Part shown: one piece after another, positions 11,700-23,984 of the stretch
Position numbering within the stretch: position 1 is the stretch's first letter
Layout: each line of letters starts with the position of its first letter
Source: Delphinapterus leucas
Taxonomy: Eukaryota > Chordata > Mammalia > Artiodactyla > Monodontidae
DNA: 64,000 bases
Assembly (NCBI RefSeq): GCF_002288925.2
Contig: NW_022098076.1
Span: forward strand, 91,357,933 to 91,421,932
Reading direction: 5' to 3'
The notes under the pieces: model-generated
What the model was told of the DNA's origin: nothing
What the model saw: the letters and a program-made list of their open reading frames with translations, nothing else
Database searches by the model: none
Position numbers and translations under genes: made by a program

Positions 11700-13975
11700 C
11701 TGATGCCAGATGTGCGGGGTTCTCCCCCGCCAAGCAGTTTTCTGCAACACCAGCTGGGGGGTCCTGCAATCTAACTCAATTCTGACACTGTCTACCTGGA
11801 GATAGAGTCGGATCCCACAGGTTAAGGGTGATGTCCCACCAAACTGCTCCCCAGCCCAATTCAGATGCCAATTGCCAAGTCCAGGTTGTCACCTATGTTT
11901 CTGACCAACCGGCTATAAACCCCTCCTCAGGTATGATTAATTTGTGAGAGTGGCTCACAGAACTCAGGGAAACACTTACTTCCATTCACCAGTTCATTAA
12001 AGGATATGATACAGGATACAGAAGAACAGCCAGATGAAGAGGTATGTACGGCAAGGTCTGGGAGGGTCCTGAGTGCAGGAGCTCCTGCCCCTGTGACATT
12101 GGGGTGTGTTACCCTCCCAGGATGTGGATGTGTTAACCCACCTGGAAACTCTCCAAATCCCATTATTATTGGGGTTTCACGGAAGCTTCCTCATGGGGGC
12201 TTGATCAATTATTAACTCCATTTCCATCTCCTGTCCCCTCTCTAGAGAATGGGGGTGGGTGGAGCTGAGAATTCCAGGCTTCTAATCATGGCTTGGTCTT
12301 CCCTGTAACCAGCCCCCACCTGGGAACCATCTAGGAACCCACCCAGCATTGCCTCTTTGTAACAAAAGACGCTTCCAGTGTGCTTATCACTTAGGAATTT
12401 TTTTTTTTTTTTGGAGTATAATTGCTTTACAATGGTGTGTTAGTTTCTGCTTTATAACAAAGTGAATCAGTTATACATATAAATATGTTCCCATATCTCT
12501 TCCCTCTGTGTCTCCCTCCCTCCCACCCTCCCTATCCCACCCCTCCAGGTGGTCACAAACCACCTAGCTGATCTCCCTGTGCTATGCGGCTGCTTCCCAC
12601 TAGCTATCTACCTTACGTTTGGTAGTGTATATATGGCCATGCCTCTCTCTCGCTTTGTCACAGCTTACCCTTCCCCCTCCCCATATCCTCAAGTCCATTC
12701 TCTAGAAGGTGTGTGTCTTTATTCCTGTCTTACCCCTAGGTTCTTCATGACATTTTTTTCCCCTTAAATTCCATATATATGTGTTAGCATACGGTATTTG
12801 TCTTTCTCTTTCTGACTTACTTCACTGTATGACAGACTCTAGGTCTATCCACCTCATTACAAATAGCACAAAAACAGAAAGATAGATCAATGGAACAGGA
12901 TAGAAAGCCCAGAGATAAACCCACGCACATATGGTCACCTTATCTTTGATAAAGGAGGCAGGAATGTACAGTGGAGAAAGGACAGCCTCTTCAATAAGTG
13001 GTGCTGGGAAAACTGGACAGGTACATGTAAAAGTATGAGATTAGATCACTCCCTGACACCATACACAAAAATAAGCTCAAAATGGATTAAAGACCTAAAT
13101 GTAAGGCCAGAAACTAGCAAACTCTTAGAGGAAAATATAGGCAGAACACTCTATGACATAAATCACAGCAAGATCCTTTTTGACCCACCTCCTAGAGAAA
13201 TGGAAAGAAAAACAAAAATAAACAAATGGGACCTAATGAAACTTCAAAGCTTTTGCACAGCAAAGGAAACCATAAACAAGACCAAAAGACAACCCTCAGA
13301 ATGGGAGAAAGTATTTGCAAATGAAGCAACTGACAAAGGATTAATCTCCAAAATTTACAAGCAGCTCATGCAGCTCAATAACAAAAACACAAACAACCCA
13401 ATGCAAATATGGGCAGAAGACCTAAAGAGACATTTCTCCAAAGAAGATATACAGATGCCAACAAACACATGAAAGAATGCTCAACATCACTGATCATTAG
13501 AGAAATGCAAATCAAAACTACAATGAGATATCATCTCACACCGGTCAGAATGGCCATCATCAAAACTAGAAACAATAAATGCTGGAGAGGGTGTGGAGAA
13601 AAGGGAACACTTTTGCACTGCTGGTGGGAATGTGAATTGGTTCAGCCACTATGGAGAACAGTATGGAGGTTCCTTAAAAAACTACAAACAGAACTACCGT
13701 ATGACCCAGCAATCCCACTACTGGGCATATACCCTGAGAAAACCATAATTCAAAAAGAGTCATGTACCAAAATGTTCACTGCAGCTCTATTTCCAATAGC
13801 CCGGAGATGGAAACAACCTAAGTGCCCATCATCGGATGAATGGATAAAGAAGATGTGGCACATATATACAATGGAATATTACTCAGTCACTTAGGAATTT
13901 ACAAGGGTTCCAGGAGCTCCCTGCCAACAAGCAGGGGCAGACACCAATATGTATATTTTCTCTTATCTCTCAGGA
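11700..13975 (-). mobile_element. ERV-type solo LTR, split by an L1 insertion
   Basis: Two flanking pieces, 11700-12400 and 13887-13975, together read like an endogenous-retrovirus LTR in minus orientation. Phrases include 'GAGAGTGGCTCACAGAACTC' near 11946 and 'ACAGCCAGATGAAGAGG' near 12026. An L1 at 12401-13886 interrupts the LTR and duplicates TCACTTAGGAATTT on both sides. No retroviral coding sequence accompanies it. The LTR class is not resolved. Confidence 0.5.
12401..13886 (-). mobile_element. L1 insertion with 5' inversion (twin priming)
   Basis: Bounded by an exact 14-bp duplication TCACTTAGGAATTT at 12387-12400 and 13887-13900. The left part (poly-T then 12413 to about 12864) is L1 3' UTR and ORF2 end in minus orientation. 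From about 12866 the sequence switches to plus orientation and runs through about 1 kb of the ORF2 C-terminal region. That part includes an open stretch at 13035-13472 with ORF2 C-terminal phrases such as [18 protein letters not shown]. It ends at ATGGAATATTACTCAG (13871-13886). In element order the inverted 5' block meets the 3' block with about 25 bp of L1 missing at the junction. This is the classic twin-priming outcome. Confidence 0.9.
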
Positions 13976-14723
13976 CCCTAATATGTGAACATGGAATACT
14001 GGAATCCAACTGGCTACTCTAAACCACTATGAGACGGATGGGTGGCAACTGAAAATTCAATTCATCGGATTCCCCGACTCACAAAGAACCTGCTCATTGC
14101 CACTGGCTTCCCCTACAGATCTTCTACAGGGAGAGACGGGTGGGCCTTTGAGACACATGCCCCAGCTCCTCCGATAGGTCTCCTCCCACTTGTGGGGACT
14201 GGGTACCACGGATCTGCAGTGATGGGGGACTGGGGAAGTTACTCCCAGACTGTTGGATTTATCTCATTTATGAGCCCACAGCCCTGAGGGCTACCTGGTG
14301 GACCGACGTAAATTCACCAAAGGTAGGCACGTTTCCCGGAGAATCAGCCTGGGACAGCCGGGGTCCGCAGGCAGCACGCATGGATGGGCCACCGCCCGCG
14401 GGGGCCGGGCTCCTGGTCATGGTTGGGATCTGCCCTCTGCTTCCCGTGCATAAGGACCACTCACCTCTTTACTTCCTTTCTTCCTTCCTGTTTTGCCCGA
14501 TAATTCCCTCTCTCTGTTCACAGCTAGTTTTAAGTTTTTTAGTTCCTGTCTCATCAGCTCGTCAACCTAGGTGAATACAAAAGGTTTAGGTGACTTCGCA
14601 TGACTTGTGTTTTCTTTGTGAAGTTAAAAATAGCTTAAATTCTGAGTAGGTTATTAACAGGAAATTGTAACAAAGCACTGCAGCGAATGACTTGCTGGGA
14701 CTACAGCATAAAAGCAGTCTTAC
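13976..14723. other. IQCA1: Intron flanking the 14.7 kb exon
   Basis: Intron downstream (in gene sense) of the exon at 14724-14830. No repeat or open frame that I can support. Confidence 0.5.
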
Positions 14724-14830
14724 CTGCAGCCTGATCTCCGACTCCAATTCTTTCCGTTTGTCCTCTTTGATCAGTTCGGGATCATAGCCCTGGGGGACAT
14801 TCCACGATTCATCTTTATTCTTCCACAGGT
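14724..14830 (-). CDS. IQCA1: IQCA1 (DRC11) internal exon, 'LW-DE...[10 protein letters not shown]' segment
   Basis: A 107-nt exon on the minus strand. It begins after TTCTGGAGTGCAG with a long pyrimidine tract upstream and ends CTGCAG before the donor GTAAGA. It holds two bases of a split codon plus 35 open codons starting [20 protein letters not shown] and ending in [15 protein letters not shown]. This is acidic/basic helical sequence with no cysteine. From memory of the family it matches the part of IQ and AAA domain-containing protein 1 (dynein regulatory complex subunit 11, in motile cilia axonemes) lying between the N-terminal IQ region and the AAA ATPase domain. The other two reading frames contain stops. 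The exon ends in phase 0; the next exon is outside the window or unrecognised. The paralogue IQCA1L is the main alternative. Confidence 0.8.
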
Positions 14831-14877
14831 CTGCACTCCAGAAGGATAAAGAAAAAGAAAATGAGATTTTTTCAGCG

Positions 14878-15395
14878 TGAAGACTAATGTCGACTCAAAA
14901 AATGTACAACATGAGAGTTGTGGGTCAAGTTTTATTTCGGGCAAAATGAGGATTATAGCCCGGGAGACAGCGTCTCAGAGAGCTCTGAGAAACTGCTCTA
15001 AAGAGGCAGGGGGGAAGGTTAGCATATATGTGATTTTGGTGAAGGGGGAGTACATGCAATCGAGCATATTTTTTTGCAGAAGGTTCCTGCTAGTCTCGAG
15101 GAGCAGTCGTCACCATGAAGGATTTTAGTGCTTTTCTAGATAGGAGGAGATACAAGAATTGGGCTCATAAAATCTTCTCCTGAAAATATCTAACTATTCT
15201 GAAGACCTGCTCTGCCAGTTTTTCCCAGAGCACAGAGGGCCTCATGTATGCTCTCCACCTTGAACTCCTTTCAGGGGGTGTTGGAAGTCAGCAGCCACAG
15301 TGTCTCATGATTTAATCCTTGTAGAGGTAGATGGCAAGTGCCCATTCCTTTGTGGTTGACACTAAGGAATGCAGTTTTGTGATATATAACACAAA
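14878..15395. mobile_element. ERV-type LTR of artiodactyl type
   Basis: Reads like an artiodactyl endogenous-retrovirus LTR, probably in minus orientation. The phrase GAGGAGCAGTCGTCACCATG is at 15098-15117, and the right end (ATATATAACA near 15391) would give a TGTTATATAT start on the minus strand. I could not find a convincing target duplication, and no coding part accompanies it. It lies only about 50 bp from the exon at 14724-14830. Confidence 0.45.
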
Positions 15396-18300
15396 CTCAG
15401 TTTTCTGCTCTACATCCTTCTCCACTTCCCAAACAGAAGGATTGTGCCTGTATAATATCTAAAAAATAAAGAAGGAAACTGCTAATGTGTAAAGATCCAA
15501 TAAAAAAGTATGAAACAAACAGTATTCTTCCATACGATTAAAAACATGTAAAAAATAATGTTAATTGTGGGATTATACAGTTATAGGTGACTGTTTCTGT
15601 AATATGTTTTACATTATTTTTATTCTTCAAATGATGTGCTAAAATAGGAGAGATTTTGTTGCTAGTTCAACTCACCAGTAATTTACCGTGGCTCCTAGTA
15701 AAAGCCAACACTGAATACACAAGTACCCACTACTCGCCCCTAATTCAACGGCTCTATTTTTGTATCACTTTTTGGATGTTTTTGAAATCATACACATTTT
15801 ACATTTCCCTTTTGCCTGGCAGTTAGGAGGATGGTTAGAGAAATGTGACCCTAGAGGAAATAAGGGTAATTTTGTATCACTGGAATAAATGGAAATAAAC
15901 CTGTTTTCTCAGAAGGGGAATTCCAAATTGCACAGAGGTGCAAGATCACTGGATCCTGGCTGCGGGATCCGGGGGATCTCCCAGGGGAAAAAGACTTGCC
16001 AGTTTGGGAAATGAGATCTCTTCCCTGAATTTGTGTTCAGAATGTGATGGAAAATTTCTGGAAACAAACTTGCAACCACCACTCCGCTGGGCCACTTTGC
16101 CGGGAGCGCGTCCCTGGAGCACGGATGCCGTGCAACTCGGGAAGGCAACCGAGGGCCACGGGGCCCCAGGCAGGGGTTTCCCCACCTCTGTCTGACAATG
16201 GCTATGGCTTGGGAAGAAAGGGGGTCGTGCAGGGCCTGGATGGCAGGCGGTGAACGATGGGATGGAAGTTTCTCAAGCACAGCTTCTCCTACGAGCACCG
16301 CACGGGATCCTGAGACTAGTCAGGACTGTGTCCCCCGACACAGCTCATCAAGAAGGGTGGCATTAGAGGACAAGCCATAGAGGACAGTCACGGTCACAGG
16401 CAGAAACATACATCTGGGCGCACAGAGCAGGAGGTGTCAACTGTGAAGGTGGACAGCAGAGAAGATTCTCGGAGAGTCAAGTGGGCAAACAGATGAGAGA
16501 GGAGGGTGGAATCTCCACGTAAATCATGGAGGCCGGGGATGAGCAGAAGCTGCGAGAAAGGAAAGGAGAAGGGACGGCACGTGGTGTGAGCCAGGAATGG
16601 CTGCAGATCCTGGGGAGATGGAGCAAAAGGGCGACGAGATGCAGATGCACAAGAACGGGCGACTGGGCAAGGGCATCGCCTGGAGGGCTCCAGCCAGGCG
16701 GCAGCCCCGGCAGGTGGGTCCCCCATGCTACCGCTTTCCAGCTGCTGGTCTTACAGTCTTCCCTTTCCTTGTCAACAGTCTCCACCTCTCGAGGAGCGAG
16801 GAACCAGGCAGGACAGCGGCTACTCTAAAAACACTTGTGCCCAGAGGGCAGGTGGAAGTGAGGAGGCGGAGGACCACTGGGCGTGTCCTCTTAGCGGCCT
16901 CCGAGTCAGGACCACACAGGATGCAAGGGAAGCAAGACGGGATGCGGCTGTGCAGCTCCAGTTTTCCCAAAGTGTGGGTCGGCTCCACAAGCCACAGGCT
17001 GGAGACCCTGACGCTGCTCCCAGAGGCTGGCATGGAGATCTCTGGAAGCGAGAGGGGGCATCACAAGGTGATGGCCACACACAGGTCAGGTCTGGCTCAC
17101 TTCCTGGACAGTTAGCTGGGCAGAGGGGTCGGCCTGTCTGGATTTCAGGCCCGGTGAGGGCTCTTAGGCTCACCGGCCTCCCACCAGCCAACCAAGGGCA
17201 GTGCGGCCTGGACGGGGCCAGTCCTTGTCTGGTCACAGTCTGTGCCAGGAAGACAGCAAGGAGAAACCGACGGGTGATGCAAAGTTTCAGGGGCAGAGTT
17301 TTGAAAATGAGGATGATGGAAGTACCCAAACGTTTTTCTAGGGTGGCTAGTGTGGATTTATAAGAAATCGACAAGAAACACATCACAGGGGGGTAAAATT
17401 TTCATAGAATTGATTCACCCACATGTCCTTCCCAAGCAGGGTGGCCACGTGAGAGGTGGCCCAGCCGCTAGGGCTCAGACGATGGGACGGGATGATACGG
17501 CAGGAGAGGTTTGGGGGTGTGCCTCCTGTATGCCTGTCTGAGGGTGACCTCAGTTTCTGCTCCGGCCTGAGTGCCTGTCCGCCCTCCCCCCACAGAAGGG
17601 GGATTTTGCAGTGAGCTTGGAAGGTGTGAGTACACAAAGGCGGGGCTGGCTCATGGGCTTGAAGGCAACCGCCCCTTCTCTGTATGTTTTCTGAAGTTTA
17701 CATAAGCTTAGACTGTGGAAAACTTTGAAATGCAGGAATAACATAATGCTTCTTTTTTATGGGTTTCAAATTGTAAGCTCTCCCCCTTGAAAATACTATA
17801 ACTGTGTTAAAACATGCTATTCACTAATAACAACTCTTTCCTAGCAGATTTCCCCCTTGTATGATGACTAAATCTCCTCCCACAGCAAAACCCACCTGTT
17901 TCATTAAGATCTTTTAGAGCAAAACTGCTTTGTTATTTAAAGGAAGCTACACTGCTTTTTCACGGGATAGATTTACTAAGACTGGGAAGCAATGCGTTTC
18001 AAAATGAAAGGAACACAGAATATTCAACAGAAAGGAAAGCAAGATGTGATTATTTATGTAAAAGCAGTGACATTCCCATTTCTGGAGCTGTAACTATATT
18101 TTACAGATAAAGCAGTTCGTAGCAGCCTTTCCCGGTTTCACCTCTAGTTCATGTAAATGGACCTAGTTTTCCACTGCGACTTTGTTTTTCTCATGACACT
18201 TTTGCACAGGGCCCTTCTCAATCCCTTCAAGAATTTCATGGACATTTCTAAATGCAGGAAGCTGTTCATGGCTCTCAAAGGAAAACAACGGCCCGCTCTT

Positions 18301-18890
18301 TCCTACAGCAGAGAATGAGCTTTTATCCCAGAACTGGGAAAGTGGGAGCTGCGGCAGCTTTTGCACGATGAGGGGTGACCGAGGAGGGCGCTTAATCTCA
18401 GTGATTAAAATGCTAATGTTTCGTCTGAGAAGGAAAACCTTTGATTTTTATGAAAAGAATTCTCAGGTGAAAACGTTTAATTTCTGTAAGTTACCGAAGA
18501 CCTTACATATAGCTCATCAAATGCCCCAACAGCCAACTAGGAAAATCACGCTTCATGTTTCCTGCTCCCCAGTGGCTTGTGTTTTCTTAGTCTTGATGGA
18601 AACAGATATTACACGCCAGGTGTGGGTCGTTTCAAGAGCTTTGCTGGGTGGGTCTGCAGGCTTCCCATGGGAACATTAGATGTCCCCCAAATTAATTACT
18701 GTTTTTATCAAAATAATGCATGCACCTTATTTTAAAGTCAGAGTATTGAAAAGATTATAATAAAAAAACTCTGCCTTCCAGTTACACTGTCCAGTGGCAT
18801 TTATTCCCACATTCATTCATTCAAAAATGCATTGACTAGATTCAGATTTATTCATAAATCTGATCTATTTGTAAATTATGAAATTCATGC
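15396..18890. other. Long intron stretch; GC-rich from 15.9 to 17.4 kb
   Basis: No repeat that I can name. 15900-17400 is GC-rich relative to its surroundings and therefore carries several overlapping open stretches on both strands (up to 212 codons at 16725-17363 +). They overlap one another, lack recognisable domains and have no splice-site-bounded structure, so I do not call genes. 17400-18890 returns to ordinary AT-rich intron. Confidence 0.5.
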
Positions 18891-18894
18891 CCTT

Positions 18895-19125
18895 CCCTCA
18901 TGGACCTGGCGCCCCCCTCCCACCCCCTGCGGGGAGACAGCAAACACACACACGGAAGTCAGAGGGAGGTGAGTAAAGTGGGGTCAGGGGCGGGCACAGG
19001 TGAGGCGGGAGAAGGCCTGAAGGGAAAAGCATTCCAGGCAAGGGGAACAGAAAGCACGACAGCCCTGAGGTGGGGGGGGGCCAGGGGACGGGGGCGTGAA
19101 GTGATCTAGCTTCACGGGGGCTCTT
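18895..19125 (-). mobile_element. L2 fragment
   Basis: Plus-strand text 'AAAGCATTCCAGGCAAGGGG' at 19026-19045 and 'ACAGCCCTGAGG' are reverse complements of L2 ORF2 3' region. The rest is strongly diverged. Confidence 0.55.
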
Positions 19126-19870
19126 TTGGTTGTTTGTCTGTTTCTCTCCCAATGTCTAGATAATACGCATATACTGCTGCTTCTTGATGCATCAATTTTA
19201 GACACGGGCTCCTGACTCCTTGTTAAGGTAGGTGAGAATTTTGCTCTTCCCCACTTTTCTTTCTTTCTCCATATGCAGTTACATCAGAGGCCAAGGGAGC
19301 CAGGCCTTCCAAATCCCGAGTGCGAGTGCATTGAGAGGTACCTGGCACCTAAGACTCCCCACCGGCAGCCCCTCTCAGGACACCCAGTAGGACAGGCTCC
19401 ACCAAAATGAGGGAGTAACAGGAAAATGAAGGGGTGACAGTCAGAGAAGGCAAAGGAAGCCCCAAGGAGGACAGCTGGCAGGGCTCCAGAAGGGAGGTGT
19501 TCAGAAGAAGAGTAGCTGGTCAATTACCTAACGCGTTCGAAGGCCTGGAAAATTATCTCGAAGGTTGGTGACAGATATGCAGAATAGGAAACAAAAGCCA
19601 GCGTGTACAGACCAATACATGCGTCATGGGAAGTGGTGTCTTCACAAACGGCAGCTATTGTCTGGGACCCAGCCCTGAGTTCCGGGGGCACCACAGCCAG
19701 GCCTGTGACTCACTGCGATTCCTAGCTGGGTCCCTCGGAGGCGGCTGAGGCCAGCCTAACAAGCCATCCAACTTGTGCCACTGTCCCCACCCATCTACCG
19801 CCACCGCACCTGGTGTGCTGTGAGCCTGCTGACGGCATGTGCCAGCTTTGTAGCTCCAGGCTAGCATTGC
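19126..19870. other. Intron-type sequence, nothing recognised
   Basis: No supported gene or named repeat. Confidence 0.5.
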
Positions 19871-19925
19871 ACCTGCACACTGGAGTCAATCGATGTTTGT
19901 TGAGTGAATATGTAAGTGAATGGAT
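19871..19925 (+). mobile_element. L2 3' end relic
   Basis: The phrase CGATGTTTGTTGAGTGAATA matches the L2 3' terminus ('AATGTTTGTTGAATGAATG'). It is very short. Confidence 0.4.
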
Positions 19926-19969
19926 GCTTTGATAGTGATTGCTTGGCACCATTGTTTGTTAAAGAGTTG

Positions 19970-20590
19970 GTATTATCTTGGTGGGAATGTAAGTTGGTGC
20001 AGCCACTATGGAGCACAGCATGGAGGTTCCTCAAAACTAAAAACAGAGTTGCCATATGATCCTGCAATCCCACTCCTGGGCATATATCTGGACAAAACTG
20101 TAATTTGAAAAGATACCTGCACCCCAGTGTTCATTGCAGCACTATTTACAACAGCCGAGACATGGAAGCAAATTAAATATCCATCGACAGAGCAACGGAT
20201 AAAGAAGATGTGGTGCCTATATACAATGGAATACTACTCAGCCATAAAAAGAATGCAGCGATGCCATTTGCAGCTACCTGGATGGACCCAGAGATTATCA
20301 TACTGAGTGAAGTAAGTCAGAAAGAGAAAGACAAATACCATATGATATCACTTACGTGTGGAATCTAAAATATGACACAAATGAACTAATCTTCGAAAGG
20401 GAAACAGACTCAGAGACATAGAGAACAGACTTGTGGCTGCCAAGGGGGTGGCGGGGATGGGGGAGGGTCGGAGTGGGAGTTTGGGGTCAGCAGGTGCAAA
20501 CTATATAGAATGGATACACAATAAGGTCCTACTGTATATAGCACAGGGAACTATATTCCATATCCTGTAATAAACCATAGTGGAAAAGAA
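19970..20590 (+). mobile_element. 5'-truncated L1 with early 3' end
   Basis: Plus-strand L1 running from the ORF2 C-terminal region (GGTGGGAATGTAAGTTGG) through 3' UTR to AATAAACC at 20569-20576. A short A-rich run AAAAGAAAAAG follows. Candidate duplication AAAGAGTTG at 19961-19969 and 20591-20599. The last roughly 100 bp of the usual artiodactyl L1 3' UTR are absent. Confidence 0.8.
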
Positions 20591-20599
20591 AAAGAGTTG

Positions 20600-20918
20600 A
20601 TGTTCTCAAATGTGAATGATGGCAGGTCTTCTATCAGTAGACCTGACAGAAGATCAGAACTGCTGATGGTGGGTAAGTGATGTCTACCCGCTCCTGGTTG
20701 TTCTAAAGGTAAGTAAGATAGGAACGAAAACACAAAGCCTTCTGCGTCTCGGGCACCTAATCAGTGTTAATTTACCCTTTGACCTCCTTCCTCCCCAGTT
20801 AAAGCAGTCGCTAAATCCTGCTGGGGTCATCCTACCCCTGTACTTCTGCCTTCGTTCAGCATCTCAGGTAGAGTGGGACCCTTGCCACTAGTGGTAAGTG
20901 AAAGAATTTCAGGAGGTA
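20600..20918. other. Intron-type sequence, nothing recognised
   Basis: No supported feature. Confidence 0.5.
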
Positions 20919-20930
20919 CACGGACATTCT

Positions 20931-21047
20931 TTTTTTTTTGCCACACTGCATGGCATGCGGGATGTTAGTTCCCTGGCCAGGGAGTGAACCCGCTCCCCTT
21001 GCAGTGGAAGTGTGGAGTCTTAACCACTGGATTGCTGGGGGGAAGTC
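20931..21047 (-). mobile_element. CHR-1-type SINE
   Basis: Older tRNA-derived SINE in minus orientation with poly-T at left and 'TTAACCACTGG' near the right. Imperfect duplication CACGGACATTCTT (20919-20931) against CACAGACATTCTT (21048-21060). Lacks the GCGGTACGCGGG tail of the CHR-2 type. Confidence 0.85.
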
Positions 21048-21060
21048 CACAGACATTCTT

Positions 21061-23984
21061 ATTTTATAGAACCGGCATATCAAACCTGCAACGACTTTTG
21101 ATATAGTTGCTGAGGATGAGGCTCAATTAATTGGGATAAAAACCGTGCATCGATTAAAAATAGATATTAAGTCAATAACAGTAGCGGTGCTGTCCACCTA
21201 AGACCAGAATTAGGAAGGAGGCATGCATGTGACTGGAGTTTGGAAATATTCTACTTCACGCCCTTATTGCATTTTTCAGGAATTTCCAAATAACACTGAT
21301 GGCCAGGGTCACCTTGGCAGGTCATTCTGTGTTGGGATTTGTTGTGAGGGTGGAGTGGAACCACAGGATTTGGGTAACCGTTCCAGGAAAGTATAATGAG
21401 AGTATCTCAAAGACCAATTCATACACTCGCCGAATGAGCCAGATTATACTCTGCTAAGTATGCTGAACATGGGAGAAAAGATTTAGGTGTCAGTGTTCAG
21501 GCACGAGTCTTAGTCTAATAGGATTAAAACATTTTACTGTACATACGGCATTGATTTTCTTAATCTAAACAATCCAGGGAAAATCCTTCTTCCCTTTCAT
21601 TCCTAGCAAGAGAATGTTCAGCTGGAGTCTCAAGGGTTTAAAACAGAACAGGGGTTTAGATTATGTTCTCATCTTCCTCTTTTACCAGTTATATGCCTTG
21701 AAGCCACCCAAAGGAATTCTAAAAGAGAGACGGACAGAAGGTCTTGGCTGTGAATTGCATGTTTGCAGCCTCTCGTGATTGGGCACCAAATTCTGCCCAA
21801 CAGAGGCTGAGGCCGCACTGGGTGGACAGAAGCACACCTATTCTGCTCAACTGACCTTTGTATGCGTTGTTTCCTTCTCGCGTCGTATGAAGGAAAACAC
21901 TCGGTGGCATCTGCCAGCCCTCACCTTCGTCCTGTGAAAGCGGGATAATACACTTGTTAACTACAGGCAGAGTTTACCTGTCGCGATCAGACAGTAAGAG
22001 GCATGTACATCGTGGTTGCCGTGGCTACAGAAAAGCACGTAGACTCTTTTCTGGTTTGTGCGGTGAAGGTCCAGCCCCTCGTCTGCCCACCTGGGCAGTT
22101 TCTCTGCTGACCAGTCTGAGCAGGGGGTGCTGTGTCCACCGACCAGGGCGGGGATGGTCTGGAGACCTGGCTCTACCTTCAGGCTCCCTGGGGTACCCCA
22201 CCCCGAGTTTGGTCCTGTCCTCTGATGCTCTGCTCCTTCCTTGCTCTGAAAGCTGATGCCCACCCACGTCCTGCCACCTCCTTCGCCATGTTCCCGTGAC
22301 CCAGGTTTGCTGCTGCTCTCCGTCTGTGTTCCGCTCCGCCACTTGTCAGGTGGTGGTTTGCAGGAGCACCCGGGCTGCTCCTTTCGTGGCTTGCCTGTCC
22401 CCTCCCTGGGCCAGGAAGCCAGTCCTGAGCCCCAGCCTGAGCTGGAGGTCCTGCCAGCCTCCCTTCCCTGGGCCCCCGCTGCAGAGAGAGCCCGGCCACG
22501 CCACCCTTGGTCCCGGCTGCCCCTGTGCAGCCAGATCGGAGCCGCAGGGACACCGGCCACTGCAGCTGGAGGGTCTGCCCCGACCCCCAGCAGAAGCCGC
22601 CCTACACCACCAGGGCTGTTCCGCGTCATGAAGAGCCATACCTCGCAAAGCCCCATCTGACGTTTCTGGGCAATGATGTTTGTACTGTATTAAGAGTCTG
22701 GTGCCCGATGACCAAAATCCTGCTTATTGTCACCCCACAAAGGGCAAAAGGAAGGATGCTGGTCTACACCATGTCTATGGGCAGTTTCCCAAAGCAATCA
22801 AAGTGCTCTCTGTACAGCTTGAAGGAGGAGCGGCAATAAGACGGTGAGCATCTCTGGTGACTCTGGGCACAGGACATGCCCTCGTTTCTGGGACCCCACG
22901 CGCCATGGGCCGTGGTTCGGCAGCGCCCGTGTACCGGATCTCCGCCTACCTCTCCTCCCCTACTCCACGTGGCAGTCGGGAAGACACGTGAAACGAGCTC
23001 ACGAGAGCGATGGGAGCTCCCAGGAGGAGGTCAGGGTGGCGGGAGGACTCTGCCTTCTGCGGGGGTGGGGTGACACGGGGGACCTGCTTGAACCACAGCT
23101 CACGGAACACGCAGGGGCTAACACAGCCTCCTCGCGAGGCCACCTGCCTTGCAGAAGCGGGGGGAGAACCTGGACCCAGAACTCCTGGGGGCTCCACGCC
23201 TGTGGCGCAACTGACCCACCTTCCAGGACCCACAGGAAATCAAAGCTCACGGGGGAAGGAGCCCCACTCACTCACACAGCCCGGGACACCCAGGCATTCG
23301 GGAAGAATCAGCCCGAGAAGCACGGAGAAGACCAGTGCTGGAAAAAGCCATGTCCTTGGGTGAAACAGATGATTCGTGGACAGAAAGGGGCATCTAAAAC
23401 AGCTAATGAATACTCTCAGAGATATTCCTCATCTCTCTCCCTGCCTGGGTATCACCAGGCATTCACGGATCTTTTGTAATTTTTAGTCAGTGCGCTGCTG
23501 ACGGATGTGCTGTTTCTCTTTTGGTTTTAGATGCTCAGATCGTCCTGTATTTGGCCTCTGGGAGCCCCTACAGGTGGTGAGTGTGCGCCTTCATGGGTAG
23601 AGGTGTGGCGGGGGGAGGGAAAGCAAGGGGAGCATCATGGAAGCGCTTTCAGCAGAGGGACCAGTCCGTGTGAGTCTGAGCTGGAAGGCCGCGTTGCCTT
23701 TGGTAACTGGAAGTTAGTAGGGCAGGGGCGTACGGAACAGGGCCAGCAGACAGACAGAGACACAGAGACAGAGACACAGAGAGGGGACGGGCTTTGGAAG
23801 GCCCATGAGCCGTGTTCCTCAGAGAGTGTGAACTTGGTCTGAGAGCAGGGCAGCCACCTGGGGGTCCCCGCAGGAGCCTGGCATGAATGGATCTGCCTGT
23901 CGGGTCATGACTCTGGCTGGAGCACGGGCACAGGCCGGAGGGGGTCAGGGTGCCCACCTATCTCTGACCAGAATTCATTGTCCC
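21061..23984. other. Long intron stretch; GC-rich 21.95-23.35 kb
   Basis: No repeat that I can name apart from a short CAGAGA-like run. 21950-23350 is GC-rich with overlapping open stretches on both strands (up to 231 codons at 21961-22656 minus). None has a domain I recognise. At 21925-21931 a 7-base minus-strand segment lies between a perfect-looking AG acceptor and GTGAGG donor; see the rejected list. Confidence 0.5.
23744..23790. repeat. (CAGAGA)n-like simple repeat
   Basis: Purine-rich run of CAGACAGAGACACAGAGA units, imperfect. Confidence 0.8.

Noticed and set aside
13035..13894. 145- and 161-codon open frames as host genes
   Set aside because: They are L1 ORF2 C-terminal fragments in the inverted part of a twin-primed insertion.
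16597..17386. Overlapping open frames of 172, 212 and 188 codons on both strands
   Set aside because: GC-rich stretch with few stop codons. The frames overlap on both strands, show no recognisable domain, and have no splice-bounded exon structure.
18163..18366. 67-codon minus-strand frame in non-repeat sequence as a possible exon
   Set aside because: No convincing splice sites at its edges in the right frame and no resemblance to the IQCA1 segment expected here.
21925..21931. 7-base minus-strand segment between a good acceptor (CTTTCACAG) and donor (GTGAGG), length 3n+1, as a possible missing micro-exon
   Set aside because: It would fit the phase gap between the 33.8 and 14.7 kb exons, but 7 bases carry no identity and such splice-like pairs occur by chance. 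I would not call it without transcript evidence.
21961..22656. 231-codon minus-strand open frame plus overlapping frames on the plus strand
   Set aside because: Same reasoning: GC-rich intron, composition typical of chance frames, no motif.
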